From positions 124,001 through 188,000 of the forward strand of contig OZ245788.1 of the NCBI GenBank assembly GCA_965228065.1: DNA of 64,000 bases. The letters are read 5' to 3'. Source of the stretch: Sphingobium_A sp965228065 (lineage in GTDB: Bacteria > Pseudomonadota > Alphaproteobacteria > Sphingomonadales > Sphingomonadaceae). Under the pieces are notes generated by a model. That model saw nothing but the letters and a program-made list of their open reading frames with translations, did no database searches and was not told the DNA's origin. Position numbers and translations under genes: made by a program. This document shows positions 25,381-37,088 of this stretch, one piece after another (position 1 is the first letter of the stretch; each line of letters opens with the position of its first letter).

Positions 25381-26591
25381 GCGGGCACCCGAACATGACC
25401 CGAGAGCAGGTCGGACATGAGGGCCCGCTTCACCGTGCTCAACCGAATGTGCTCCTCGCCATACTTGACGGTGGCAAAGTCAAGATCGGAAACCGCATCG
25501 GCAAGCGCCTGTTGCGTTTCCAGATCGGGTAAAGGCACTGACACCGCCAGCAAGGTATCGGTGTCCAGCTTCTTCGTTCCATGCGTCGCGGTATTTACCA
25601 CCCGCAGAAGCTGCCGTTCCTGATGTTGCAAGCATAGCTGCACGAACTTCGGCAACGCCCGGCCATTGGGCCGGAAAGCCTTTATGTCCTGATTGAACGT
25701 GGCATCCATCGCTGTCGTCGCTGTGGGTATAGCTTTCGCCAAGATCATCCCGCGAACCACGATCATCAGGGTTCCCTTCGGGACCAACTTGCAGCTTCCG
25801 CCAAGCGCAAGCGGCGTGAGCGTCGAGTGCGTTTGCCTGACGACCGGAGTTTTCATGTCTCGTGGGCATACCCAAGGGACATCGCCGTCCCACTTGGTGT
25901 CATCGTTCTTGGACGGTGTGCCGCCGCTCTGCCAACTTCCTAGCTCACCGAGAGGCACCGCTTCAAAAAGCGGCTCCTCGAACGCTGTGTGCAGGATGGC
26001 CGAGCGCGCGCGCGCCACCTGATCGAGCGCGGCGCGGTTCGCCGCAATCGCCTCGTCAACAGACCGCAGCACCTCGGCGATCCGCCTCTGTTCGGTGAGT
26101 GGTGGAAGGGCGATAGGGTAAGCCTCAACGTCGCTTGCCGAGACTGCCGGATAGTTCGAGCCGGTCATGCGCGGTGTCAGGTGCTCAATGAAGCTATCGT
26201 GTAGAACGTGCTGGTAAAGGAACTGCTGGTCGGCCTTGGCACCGGCTCGCACCACGGCAAAACCCGTCGAGGCGACCAGCGGCAAGTCCGCTTGCGGCAC
26301 TTGCGCAAACGAACGTAGGTATGGGCGGACGGTCGATACAAGGATATCGCCAGCCTGCACTTTCCGGCGCGCCCGGCTCGGCGCTTCGCCAAAGGTCTGG
26401 TCGCTCCATCCCACGCATTTGCCGGGACCACTAATCTGCGAGATGTCGATGTAGCCGAATGTGAAAGCAGGCAACGTTGATGCGCGAAGTGTCTCCGGGT
26501 TCACCTCGGCAACATCTGACAACAGAACATCTCGCCAGCCGTCCGGCAGGCCGTCAGCTTCCCGCTCAAGTTCGGCCAACTCACTCGACAT
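25377..26591 (-). CDS. hsdS: Type I restriction enzyme, specificity subunit
   Basis: 404 residues with two target-recognition domains: the first runs from GWRDVLLSDVAEVNP to the PLTEQRRIAEVLRSVDEAI helix, the second from VPLGELGSWQSGGTPSK to PLPDLETQQALADAVSDLD. The two half-sites of the recognition sequence cannot be read from sequence. Start overlaps the end of hsdM by 11 bases. Intact. Confidence 0.95.
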   Translation of the reverse strand: MSSELAELEREADGLPDGWRDVLLSDVAEVNPETLRASTLPAFTFGYIDISQISGPGKCVGWSDQTFGEAPSRARRKVQAGDILVSTVRPYLRSFAQVPQADLPLVASTGFAVVRAGAKADQQFLYQHVLHDSFIEHLTPRMTGSNYPAVSASDVEAYPIALPPLTEQRRIAEVLRSVDEAIAANRAALDQVARARSAILHTAFEEPLFEAVPLGELGSWQSGGTPSKNDDTKWDGDVPWVCPRDMKTPVVRQTHSTLTPLALGGSCKLVPKGTLMIVVRGMILAKAIPTATTAMDATFNQDIKAFRPNGRALPKFVQLCLQHQERQLLRVVNTATHGTKKLDTDTLLAVSVPLPDLETQQALADAVSDLDFATVKYGEEHIRLSTVKRALMSDLLSGHVRVPA

Positions 26592-28080
26592 AGCCGAGCC
26601 TCTGGAGATGCCCGAACATCACAGTTTCCGCCTCATTGCGCTTGGCAATCAGGTCTTGCAGCTTGGCCACCTCCGCCGCGACATCGACCGCCTCGACATC
26701 CGCGCCGGTCTGCAAATAGCGGCTGATGTTGAGGTTATGGCGATTTGTGGTGATCTCGGCCACCGGCACGACGCGGGCCAGCTTGTCTATGTCGGCAAAG
26801 CCATGCACCGCATCGGCCAACGTGCGGACGTGCTCGTCAGTCAGGAGGTTCTGCGCCTTGCCGGGCTGGTAGGTTGCATCGCCATTGACGATCAGCACCT
26901 TGCCGCGCCGGTCGGCGGGCTTCTTCTTCCGGCAGATCAGCAGGGCGGCAGGGATGCCTGCTCCGTAGAACAGATTGGGGGCGAGGCCGACAACCGCCTC
27001 GATCACGTCTGCGGTCAGCATGGCCTCCCTGATGCGCCCCTCGGCCCCTCCACGGAACAACACGCCATGCGGCACCACCACCGCCAGCATCCCGTCATCC
27101 TTCAGGCTGGCGAGCATGTGCTGGACGAACGCGAGGTCGCCATAGCCCTTTGGCGGGCAGCCATAATCATCCCGTCCGAATGGGTCGCCATTCTGCCAGA
27201 CCTCGTAACCCCACACCTTTTCCGAGAAGGGCGGGTTGGCAAGCACCCGGTCGTAGGCCCCTATGCCCTCGACGAACTCCCGCGCCTTGGGATCATACCG
27301 CTTAGGCGAAAGGATTGTGTCGCCTTTAGCGATGAAGGCGTCGTCCACATCATGGAGGAAGAGGTTGATCTCGGCGATGCCCCACGTCGCAAAGTTCTTC
27401 TCCTGTCCATAGAGCGAAAGGCTGCGGGCATCCTCGCCGCGATCTTTCATATACTGCACCGCCTCCAACAACATGCCCGCCGATCCGCAGGTGGGATCGT
27501 AAACCGACATACCGGGGCGCGGATCGATGATCTCGACCATGAGCCGGACGATCGAGCGCGGGGTGTAGAACTCGCCACCTTTCTTGCCCGCGCCCTCCGC
27601 GAACATCTTGATCAGATAGAGATAGGCGTCGCCAAGCATGTCCGCTGGCGCGTCGGCATTGCGCAGCCGGTGCTTCTCGAAATGGGCCAGCAGCTTTTCC
27701 AGCAACGCATCGGAGAAGCGATCCTGATTGGCGAAGTCCACAGAGCCGAACACGCCCCGCAGCCGCAGATTGGCATCTTCGATAGCCGCCAGAGCATTGT
27801 TCAGCCGTTGACCGATTTGCGTGGATTTTTGGCGCATCGCCGCCCAGCGATGATCGGCCGGAATATGAAAACGGTGCTCGTCGGGATCGGCAGCCTCTGC
27901 GTTATCGCCGGTCTCGGCGAACAGTGCCTCATATTCCTCCTGCCACACGTCGCACAACCGCTTATAGAACAGCAGACCGAAGATATATTGCTTATAATCC
28001 CCCGCATCGACCGTGCCGCGCAGGATATCCGCCGCGCCCCACAGGTGCCGTTCCAGTTCCTGCTGGGTAAGTTTCGCCAT
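26581..28080 (-). CDS. hsdM: Type I DNA methyltransferase, M subunit
   Basis: 499-residue N6-adenine methyltransferase subunit. N-terminal HsdM_N domain (ADILRGTVDAGDYKQYIFGLL), SAM motif DPTCGSAGM at 195-203 and catalytic NPPF at 282-285. First gene of the hsdM-hsdS-hsdR-ygjP-HEPN operon. The 257-base upstream region carries the palindromes at 28186 and 28233. Confidence 0.96.
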   Translation of the reverse strand: MAKLTQQELERHLWGAADILRGTVDAGDYKQYIFGLLFYKRLCDVWQEEYEALFAETGDNAEAADPDEHRFHIPADHRWAAMRQKSTQIGQRLNNALAAIEDANLRLRGVFGSVDFANQDRFSDALLEKLLAHFEKHRLRNADAPADMLGDAYLYLIKMFAEGAGKKGGEFYTPRSIVRLMVEIIDPRPGMSVYDPTCGSAGMLLEAVQYMKDRGEDARSLSLYGQEKNFATWGIAEINLFLHDVDDAFIAKGDTILSPKRYDPKAREFVEGIGAYDRVLANPPFSEKVWGYEVWQNGDPFGRDDYGCPPKGYGDLAFVQHMLASLKDDGMLAVVVPHGVLFRGGAEGRIREAMLTADVIEAVVGLAPNLFYGAGIPAALLICRKKKPADRRGKVLIVNGDATYQPGKAQNLLTDEHVRTLADAVHGFADIDKLARVVPVAEITTNRHNLNISRYLQTGADVEAVDVAAEVAKLQDLIAKRNEAETVMFGHLQRLGYVE

Positions 28081-28185
28081 TAATCCCCCAAATACACGCC
28101 ACTACGGATCAGGAGATGCCAGAACCGCTTTGCGCTTCTATGCAACGGATGACCGAGGATCAACGCTACGAGCGCAGCTTGCATC

Positions 28186-28199
28186 TGCAACGGGTTGCA
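28186..28199. repeat. 14-bp palindrome TGCAAC-SS-GTTGCA, upstream of hsdM
   Basis: Exact palindrome TGCAACGGGTTGCA about 106 bases upstream of the hsdM start. A half-site-like TGCAACGG lies at 28141. It is placed where an operator for the hsd operon could sit. Same sequence as the other three island copies. Confidence 0.6.
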
Positions 28200-28267
28200 G
28201 AATGATGACCGGTTTGCGGTTTACAGGGCGATTTCAAGCTATTGAAAACATAGGAACATAAATGAGA

Positions 28268-28287
28268 CGGTTTTACAGAAAAAACCG
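28268..28287 (-). terminator. Weak hairpin downstream of integrase
   Basis: Seven-base stem CGGTTTT/AAAACCG with a six-base loop, about 50 bases past the integrase stop in its reading direction. Only a weak T-rich tail follows, so a terminator role is tentative. Confidence 0.3.
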
Positions 28288-28337
28288 CAGAAAACAGCCA
28301 ATGTGGGCAGCTTGGTAGGCTTATGCTTCAGCCCCCG

Positions 28338-29957
28338 TCACCCCGTTATCTGAAGCTGAGGCAGTTTTCGGATTTCCCGCAAGGATACCTCCGGAGGAGT
28401 ATCGCCATAGCCCTCCCCCTCAGTGCGAGGCACATGCCCTTGAATGGCGTCCCTCACTTCTGGCTCCATACTAACCCGCCGTGCTTGAGTTTTAAACCGG
28501 TGTCGCCAGCCGTGGTTGGGCTGGACGTTGGGATCGTCAACCCCAAGGTCGCGGACCCATTGCGCGAGATGCTCGCCGACCTTCTTGTATTGCGGATTGC
28601 CTTCTGAGCCACCGCGATGGCGTTTTGGATCATAAAAGAGAGGCCCTTTACGAACACGCGCGATCTGCACAAACCCCTGCTCGACTAAATGCGGGTGCAA
28701 TGCAACGATGCGCGCCTTGCCGTTCTTCACGGAGCCAGCCTCCGGCGTTATACGAATGGTCCAGATATGGTCGATCTTGGCAACATCTTCGGCACGCAAC
28801 TGGGTGATCTCGTTCACGCGAGCGCCCGTGTAGGCGCATAGCCAAGGCACCCAACGCCGAGCCAATGCACGCTCCGGCGTCAACCGAGCGGGCGGCGGAG
28901 CCATTGTTGCCGCGAGGATCAACTTCGCCTCGGCGTCCGAAAGGCCCCTTTCCCGCACAACGATCTTGTGCTTCCCGAGGACCTGCACGCCGACCGTGGG
29001 GTTGAACCTCAGCTTCCCGTTGCCCGTCGCCCATTTGAAGATCGTCTTGAGAACCGAGATGTATGTGTCGCGAACTGTGCGAGCCGACAGCACGTCTCCC
29101 TTCGAGTTTGGTTCGTGTAGGAGACGCTCCTTCCAAGCCACCACATCGGTCAACGCAACCTTATTCGCGTCGTCATGGCCGAGAAAGGTGACGAACGCGC
29201 GGACCTGACGTCTCCAGGCTTTCACAGTCGATGCGGCGGGCTTTGCCTCGGCTACATATCCATCCAACAGAGCGGTGAGCGATACAGCCTTTTGGCTCAC
29301 CCTCTCGCGTTGACGCTCCACATCGAGCCGATACTGCTCGGCCGCGAAACGAACATCTGCGACAACCCTAGCCTCTCCTTTGACGTCCTGTGCCTGCCAT
29401 TCGGAAGCCTCGATCTGACCGCGACCAACCGTGCGGACCAAATGTCGCCAGGCGTCAGAGCCCCGTTCAATGCGCCACTTGTTTGCCTCCACGATAGCTT
29501 CAGCAACCCATGCGGTGGTGATTGCTGCGTCACTGCTCCCGAAGGTTATTCCTCGCAACACATCCTCGGCATGAGTTTCCAGGTCCAGGAGACGGAGCCG
29601 TCCGCGTGCCAGCCCGTCATCACCCGCGTAATCGTCGGTACCTTGCCGATCCAATCGAGCCTTCAGCCATGCCCGGACGCCCTCTTCCAATTCGTCACGG
29701 CTAGGCTCGCGCTCCCGCGAGAATTCCAGCACGGTTTTCGGAGCGGCAATCCCGGTCGCAGTTGCAACCCGTTGCTCGAACTTTTCAAGCTCGCTTGCGA
29801 GCAAATGCCGCGCTTCGGCCAGTCTAGTGGTTCCGAGAGACTTTTGGACCTCATGCCGTCCCTCAAAGGCTGCGACTGCGCCCTCCGGAACGGCACGCCG
29901 GAAATAGAAAACGTCACTCCGGCGAAACAGGTAGCGATGATCCTTGACGCGTTTCAA
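28338..29957 (-). CDS. Tyrosine site-specific integrase
   Basis: 539-residue phage/island-type integrase. The N-terminal YLFRRSDVFYFRRAVP and LGTTRLAEARHLLASELEKF fit the DUF6538-type arm-binding domain; a core-binding domain follows, then the catalytic domain with Arg in YTGARVNEI, His482-x2-Arg485 (HGWR), His508 (QGHVP) and Tyr517 (EGYGDTP). Its start lies 116 bases from the 3' end of tRNA-Ser, the classic position for an integrase that uses the tRNA as attachment site. Intact. Confidence 0.93.
   Translation of the reverse strand: MKRVKDHRYLFRRSDVFYFRRAVPEGAVAAFEGRHEVQKSLGTTRLAEARHLLASELEKFEQRVATATGIAAPKTVLEFSREREPSRDELEEGVRAWLKARLDRQGTDDYAGDDGLARGRLRLLDLETHAEDVLRGITFGSSDAAITTAWVAEAIVEANKWRIERGSDAWRHLVRTVGRGQIEASEWQAQDVKGEARVVADVRFAAEQYRLDVERQRERVSQKAVSLTALLDGYVAEAKPAASTVKAWRRQVRAFVTFLGHDDANKVALTDVVAWKERLLHEPNSKGDVLSARTVRDTYISVLKTIFKWATGNGKLRFNPTVGVQVLGKHKIVVRERGLSDAEAKLILAATMAPPPARLTPERALARRWVPWLCAYTGARVNEITQLRAEDVAKIDHIWTIRITPEAGSVKNGKARIVALHPHLVEQGFVQIARVRKGPLFYDPKRHRGGSEGNPQYKKVGEHLAQWVRDLGVDDPNVQPNHGWRHRFKTQARRVSMEPEVRDAIQGHVPRTEGEGYGDTPPEVSLREIRKLPQLQITG
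29763..29776. repeat. Palindrome variant within the integrase gene
   Basis: TGCAACCCGTTGCT, 13 of 14 bases matching the other island copies, in the N-terminal coding part of the integrase (RVATATG region). Confidence 0.45.
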
Positions 29958-29990
29958 ATGCCGCCCTCACGCAAGCTCTACACTCATTTC

Positions 29991-30011
29991 TGTAGCAGAG
30001 AATGTAGCAGA
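29991..30011. repeat. Direct repeat TGTAGCAGA x2 (possible integrase arm sites)
   Basis: Two exact nine-base copies at 29991-29999 and 30003-30011, between the integrase start and the tRNA. Short direct repeats here often serve as integrase arm-type binding sites. Inference from position. Confidence 0.4.
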
Positions 30012-30073
30012 TTGCAGCCCGGAAGCCCCTGATTTCTCTAAGTTCCGGGATTTCTGGCGTGGATGCAAGTGAT

Positions 30074-30163
<90 letters not shown>

Positions 30164-30284
30164 GCAGAGGAACGGGGCACCCGGGCGGGTGCGGCCGGTC
30201 GATTGAGGGGCGGGCCTTAGCGCAGCCTTTTGTATCTGACAAGCGCCGGGTTGCGCCCACCGAAAACGACCCTAGATTGAGAGC

Positions 30285-30665
30285 ATGACCGTTCCCAGTT
30301 CCGCGCACGCCGCGACCAAGCCACCCGCAGCGATGCCGCCTGTAAGCCATGCCCGTTTTTCGATCGGTGATGTGGTCAAACACCGGCTGTTCGATTTCCG
30401 TGGCGTGGTGTTCGATATCGATCCGGTCTTCGCCAATACCGACGAATGGTATGATGCGATTCCCGAGGACGTTCGCCCGCGCAAGGACCAGCCATTCTAC
30501 CACCTGCTCGCCGAAAATGCGGAGAGCAGCTATATCGCCTATGTCAGCCAGCAGAATCTGGTGACCGACGAAAGCGAAGAGCCGGTCGATCACCCGGCGA
30601 TCTCGGGCATCTTCGATGGTTATGCCGATGGCCGCTATCGCCTGCGCCGCGAGCACCGCCACTAA
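30285..30665 (+). CDS. hspQ: Heat-shock protein HspQ
   Basis: 126 residues, hemimethylated-DNA-binding/YccV domain. Seen: FSIGDVVKHRLFDFRGVVFDIDPVF, PFYHLLAENAESSYIAYVSQQNL, typical of HspQ. In enterobacteria HspQ modulates Lon protease and DnaA degradation. The start used gives a 20-residue Ala/Pro-rich N-terminus; an internal Met near residue 17 is an alternative. First gene after tRNA-Ser and 50 bases before zwf. Confidence 0.9.
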   Translation: MTVPSSAHAATKPPAAMPPVSHARFSIGDVVKHRLFDFRGVVFDIDPVFANTDEWYDAIPEDVRPRKDQPFYHLLAENAESSYIAYVSQQNLVTDESEEPVDHPAISGIFDGYADGRYRLRREHRH

Positions 30666-30715
30666 ATTCGCCGCAGATGCCTAACCATGGTTGACCCCCG
30701 GTGGACGCTAGGGGC

Positions 30716-32179
30716 ATGAGCCCTTTCATGCCTTTCGAAACGCTCCTGCTGTTCGGCGCGACCGGGGATCTCGCGCGGCGCATGCTGCTGCCCTCGCTCT
30801 ATGCGCTCCATGCCGATGGTCTGGTGGCGGATCGGCTCCGCATCGTCGGCACCGCCCGCAGCGCGCTCGACGACGCGGCCTATCGCGATTTCGCACGGAC
30901 CGCGCTGGACGAGTTCCTGCCCGCCGACCGCAAGGACGACGCGACGATCGCCGGCTTCCTCGATCGGCTGTTCTACCAGCCGCTCGATGCGTCCAATTCC
31001 GATGGCTTCCCGGCGCTCGCCGAGAAGGTCGGCGATGTCTCCAAGGGCCTCGCCATCTTCCTGTCGACCGCGCCATTCCTGTTCGAGCCGACCATCGCCG
31101 GGCTGAAGCTGGCGGGCCTGGCGGGCGAGAAGGTGCGAATCGGGCTTGAAAAGCCGCTGGGCACCGATCTGGCCAGTTCGCGCGAGATCAACGATGCGGT
31201 GGCCGCGGCCTTTCCCGAAGACCGGACGTTCCGCATCGACCATTATCTGGGCAAGGAAACCGTCCAGAACCTGTTGGCGCTGCGCTTCGCCAATTCGCTG
31301 TTCGAACCGCTGTGGAACGCCAACGGCATCGACCATGTCCAGATCACCGTGTCCGAGACGGTCGGGCTGGAAGGCCGGGTCGGCTTCTATGACGACACCG
31401 GTGCGCTGCGCGACATGGTGCAGAATCATATGCTCCAACTGTTGGCATTGGTCGCGATGGAGCCGCCCGCGAGCTTCGACGCGACCGCGATTCGCGACGA
31501 GAAGGTGAAGGTGCTGCGGTCGCTGCGCCGGATCGACGCCGATACCGCGCCAACCCACACCGTGACCGGCCAATATGGCGCGGGTGCCAGCAAGGGCGAA
31601 GCGGTGCCGGGTTATGCCGATGAGCTTGGCAAGCCTTCGGGCACGGAGACCTTCGTCGCGATCAAGGCGCATGTCGACAATTGGCGCTGGCAGGGGGTCC
31701 CCTTCTATCTGCGCACCGGCAAAAGGCTGCCCACCCGACAGTCCGAGATCTTCATCCAGTTCAAATGCGTGCCGCATTCGATCTTCGCCAAGCGCGGCGG
31801 CAAGCTGAAGGCGAACAAGCTCGTCATCCGCCTGCAACCGGAAGAATATATCCGCCTGCTGGTCATGGCGAAAGAACCCGGGCTCGACCGCGACGGCATT
31901 CACCTGCGCGAAGTGCCGCTGGACCTTTCATTGACGAACGCCTTTGCCGGCGCACGCCGCCGCATCGCCTATGAACGACTGCTGCTCGACCTGATCGAAG
32001 GCGATCCGACCCTGTTCGTCCGCCGCGACGAGGTGGAGGCACAATGGGACTGGATCGACGCGATCCGCGCCGGCTGGGCCAAGAACGGCATGACGCCCAA
32101 ACCCTATGGTGCGGGAAGCTGGGGCCCGTCGCTCGCCATCGCGCTTACCGAACGCGACGGCGTCACGTGGCATGACTAG
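30716..32179 (+). CDS. zwf: Glucose-6-phosphate 1-dehydrogenase
   Basis: First enzyme of the Entner-Doudoroff and pentose phosphate routes: glucose-6-phosphate + NAD(P)+ to 6-phosphogluconolactone. Seen: LFGATGDLARRMLLPSLYAL at the N-terminus, EKPLGTDL, and the active site RIDHYLGKETVQNLL. The ATG at 30716 is chosen; a GTG five codons upstream and an ATG four codons downstream are possible. 487 residues. It is followed by pgl, edd and eda in pathway order. Confidence 0.97.
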   Translation: MSPFMPFETLLLFGATGDLARRMLLPSLYALHADGLVADRLRIVGTARSALDDAAYRDFARTALDEFLPADRKDDATIAGFLDRLFYQPLDASNSDGFPALAEKVGDVSKGLAIFLSTAPFLFEPTIAGLKLAGLAGEKVRIGLEKPLGTDLASSREINDAVAAAFPEDRTFRIDHYLGKETVQNLLALRFANSLFEPLWNANGIDHVQITVSETVGLEGRVGFYDDTGALRDMVQNHMLQLLALVAMEPPASFDATAIRDEKVKVLRSLRRIDADTAPTHTVTGQYGAGASKGEAVPGYADELGKPSGTETFVAIKAHVDNWRWQGVPFYLRTGKRLPTRQSEIFIQFKCVPHSIFAKRGGKLKANKLVIRLQPEEYIRLLVMAKEPGLDRDGIHLREVPLDLSLTNAFAGARRRIAYERLLLDLIEGDPTLFVRRDEVEAQWDWIDAIRAGWAKNGMTPKPYGAGSWGPSLAIALTERDGVTWHD

Positions 32180-32227
32180 GCTGGGCATGACTGGGCTGGG
32201 CACGACCGAGTTTGGGCACGACTGAAA
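32168..32227. repeat. Degenerate tandem repeat, unit about 15 bp, x4
   Basis: Four units of TGGGCATGACTGGGC type at 32168, 32182, 32197 and 32213, starting within the zwf stop region and filling most of the zwf-pgl spacer. The last two units are diverged (TGGGCACGAC). Confidence 0.7.
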
Positions 32228-32250
32228 TTGAGAATGATTAGGACACGGGC

Positions 32251-32955
32251 ATGATCGAAGCCGAATTCTGGGACTATGAAGACGAGGATGAATGGGCCGA
32301 GGCCGTTGCCGGCGACATCGCCTTCATCATCGAACAGGCACTGGACGCGCGCGGCCAGGCGCTGGTCGCGTTTCCGGGCGGCAACACCCCCGGCCCGATC
32401 TTCGCCAAGCTCGCCACCAAGAAGATCAAGTGGAAGCACGTCACGATCATCCCGACCGACGACCGACTGGTCGCGGTCAATGATCCGCTGAGCAATGTCG
32501 CCGGGATCGCCAAGGTCTTCATCCCGCTTGGCGCGCGCGTGCTGCCCATCGCCACCGAGAACAAGGACCACAAGATGGCGGGCAATGCCGCCGACGCGCG
32601 GCTGCAGGACCTGCACTGGCCGCCCGATCTGGTCTGGCTGGGCATCGGGACCGACGGGCATACTGCCTCGATCTTCCCCGGTCCCGATCTCGACGAGGCA
32701 CTGAACGGCCCCAAGGTGCGTCGTGCAGTCGGCGTCATGCCCGATCCTCTGCCTGCCGAAGCACCAGTGCCGCGCGTGACGCTGACCCGCGAGGCGATCG
32801 TGTCTGCGCGTACGCTGACCATCGCGATCAAGGGCAAGGAAAAGCAGAAGATTCTTGAGCGCGCCATTGCCGACGGTCCCAGCTCCACCGTGCCGATCGG
32901 CCGCGTACTTGCCGATTACGAGCAGCCGATCGACATCCACTGGCTGACGGACTGA
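32251..32955 (+). CDS. pgl: 6-Phosphogluconolactonase
   Basis: 234-residue cytoplasmic hydrolase converting 6-phosphogluconolactone to 6-phosphogluconate. Seen: FPGGNTPGPIFAKLA, PTDDRLV near residue 69, LGIGTDGHTASIFPG near residue 130, and VTLTREAI. Start ATG follows an AGGACACGGG stretch. Between zwf and edd in pathway order. Confidence 0.95.
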   Translation: MIEAEFWDYEDEDEWAEAVAGDIAFIIEQALDARGQALVAFPGGNTPGPIFAKLATKKIKWKHVTIIPTDDRLVAVNDPLSNVAGIAKVFIPLGARVLPIATENKDHKMAGNAADARLQDLHWPPDLVWLGIGTDGHTASIFPGPDLDEALNGPKVRRAVGVMPDPLPAEAPVPRVTLTREAIVSARTLTIAIKGKEKQKILERAIADGPSSTVPIGRVLADYEQPIDIHWLTD

Positions 32956-32968
32956 GGACGGACAGAGC

Positions 32969-34786
<1,818 letters not shown>

Positions 34787-34844
34787 AAGAATTTCTGGGG
34801 GCCCGATTGGGCGGAACCTGAACGGATTGGGGACGGATCAGACT

Positions 34845-35456
34845 ATGAAACCCATCGAAACCATCATGCGCACCGCGCCCGTCATCCCCGTGCTGGTGAT
34901 CGAGGACGCAGCCCATGCCCGCCCCATCGCCGAAGCGCTGGTCGCTGGGGGATTGCGTGTACTGGAAGTCACGCTGCGCACCGAGGCCGCGCTCGACGCG
35001 ATCCGCGAGATGAAGACAGTCGACGGCGCGATCGTCGGCGCGGGCACCGTGCTGAATCCGCAGACCCTGCGCGCCAGCATCGATGCCGGTGCCGAATTCA
35101 TCGTCTCGCCTGGCCTGACCGAACCGCTCGGCAAGGCAGCGGTCGAGAGCGGCATCCCCTTCCTGCCCGGCACCGCCAATGCCGGCGACGTGATGCGCGG
35201 GCTCGATCTCGGCCTGACCCATTTCAAATTCTTCCCCGCCATGGCGGCGGGCGGCACGCCGGCGCTCAAAAGCCTGACCGCTGTCTTCGCCGACTGCCGC
35301 TTCTGCCCGACCGGCGGCATCACGCTGGAAACCGCGCCTGACTGGCTGGCGATCCCGCAGGTGCTGTGCGTCGGCGGAAGCTGGATCGTCGGCAAGGGCG
35401 CGCCCGACACCGCGGCGATCACCGCTGCCGCCGCTCAGGCCGCTGCGCTCCGCTGA
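34845..35456 (+). CDS. eda: KDPG aldolase
   Basis: 203-residue aldolase splitting 2-keto-3-deoxy-6-phosphogluconate into pyruvate and glyceraldehyde-3-phosphate. Schiff-base Lys in HFKFFPA, with VLEVTLRTEAALDAIR, GAGTVLN and SPGL. The ATG at 34845 is preferred to an upstream TTG. Completes the ED set; no glucokinase gene lies between edd and eda, unlike many relatives. Confidence 0.96.
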   Translation: MKPIETIMRTAPVIPVLVIEDAAHARPIAEALVAGGLRVLEVTLRTEAALDAIREMKTVDGAIVGAGTVLNPQTLRASIDAGAEFIVSPGLTEPLGKAAVESGIPFLPGTANAGDVMRGLDLGLTHFKFFPAMAAGGTPALKSLTAVFADCRFCPTGGITLETAPDWLAIPQVLCVGGSWIVGKGAPDTAAITAAAAQAAALR

Positions 35457-35550
35457 TCTATCACAGATAGACGGTGTCGATGATACTTGTCGCTTCTGAT
35501 AGGCATCACTAGACGCCCGATCATCATCTTGTTCCCCGGGGAGGAAGCCC
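35457..35550. promoter_or_regulatory. eda-frmA spacer with TCTATC-ACA-GATAGA palindrome
   Basis: The palindrome TCTATCACAGATAGA occupies 35457-35471; a further TGATAG element lies near 35497. The same GATAG/CTATC words form the palindrome upstream of fdsG (38958-38978), so both may bind one regulator (inference). The strong ribosome site GGGGAGGAA of frmA ends the region. Confidence 0.4.
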
Positions 35551-36660
<1,110 letters not shown>

Positions 36661-36686
36661 AACGATAATCAAAAGGAGAGGCTGCC

Positions 36687-37070
36687 ATGTTCTCGCATGT
36701 GATGCTCGGCACGAACGACGTCGAAAAATCCAAGGCATTCTACGACGCAACATTGGGGGCGCTCGGCGCCAAGCCCGCCCGGGTCGATGATCATGGCCGG
36801 CTGGTCTATGTGAACAATGGCGGCATCTTCATGGTGACCCCGCCGATCGACGGCCAGGCGGCGTGTCATGCCAATGGCGGCACGATCGGCTTTGCCGCGA
36901 CCTCGCCCGAGCAGGCCGATGCATGGCATGCGGCGGGCGTCGCCAGTGGCGGAACCGCCTGCGAGGATCCGCCGGGTTTCCGTGAGGGCGGCTTCGGCAA
37001 GCTCTACCTCGCCTATCTGCGCGATCCCGATGGCAACAAGCTCTGCGCGCTGCATCGTCCGGCCGCCTGA
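36687..37070 (+). CDS. VOC-family (glyoxalase-like) protein
   Basis: 127-residue vicinal-oxygen-chelate protein: FSHVMLGTNDVEKSKAFYDATLGALGAKP at the N-terminus and YLAYLRDPDGNKLCALHRP at the C-terminus. An AAGGAGAGG ribosome site precedes the ATG. It lies between frmA and fghA, a frequent arrangement in alphaproteobacteria. A glutathione-adduct or accessory role is likely, but the reaction is unproven. Confidence 0.88.
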   Translation: MFSHVMLGTNDVEKSKAFYDATLGALGAKPARVDDHGRLVYVNNGGIFMVTPPIDGQAACHANGGTIGFAATSPEQADAWHAAGVASGGTACEDPPGFREGGFGKLYLAYLRDPDGNKLCALHRPAA

Positions 37071-37088
37071 TCACGATTGGCTGAATTG

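Larger units (their letters stand above)
28081..28337. promoter_or_regulatory. hsd operon upstream region
   Basis: 257 bases between the integrase stop and hsdM, AT-richer than the surroundings. Contains the TGCAAC palindrome (28186-28199), a TTCAA-GCTA-TTGAA palindrome (28233-28246) and a CGGTTTT/AAAACCG hairpin (28268-28287). No gene is supported; the hsdM promoter should lie here. Confidence 0.45.
18544..30073. mobile_element. Accessory island next to tRNA-Ser(CGA)
   Basis: About 11.5 kb of defence-type and unknown genes whose base composition looks lower in GC than the flanks (judged by eye). The right boundary is the 3' end of tRNA-Ser with an integrase reading away from it. The left boundary is the IS21 end, with no copy of the tRNA 3' sequence seen there, so the original left attachment site seems to have been lost. 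Contents: resolvase remnant, three-gene unknown set, HEPN-like gene, YgjP, HsdRSM, integrase. Confidence 0.75.

Noticed and set aside
20739..29776. CRISPR array from the repeated palindromes
   Set aside because: Only four short copies with spacings of kilobases; no regular spacer pattern.
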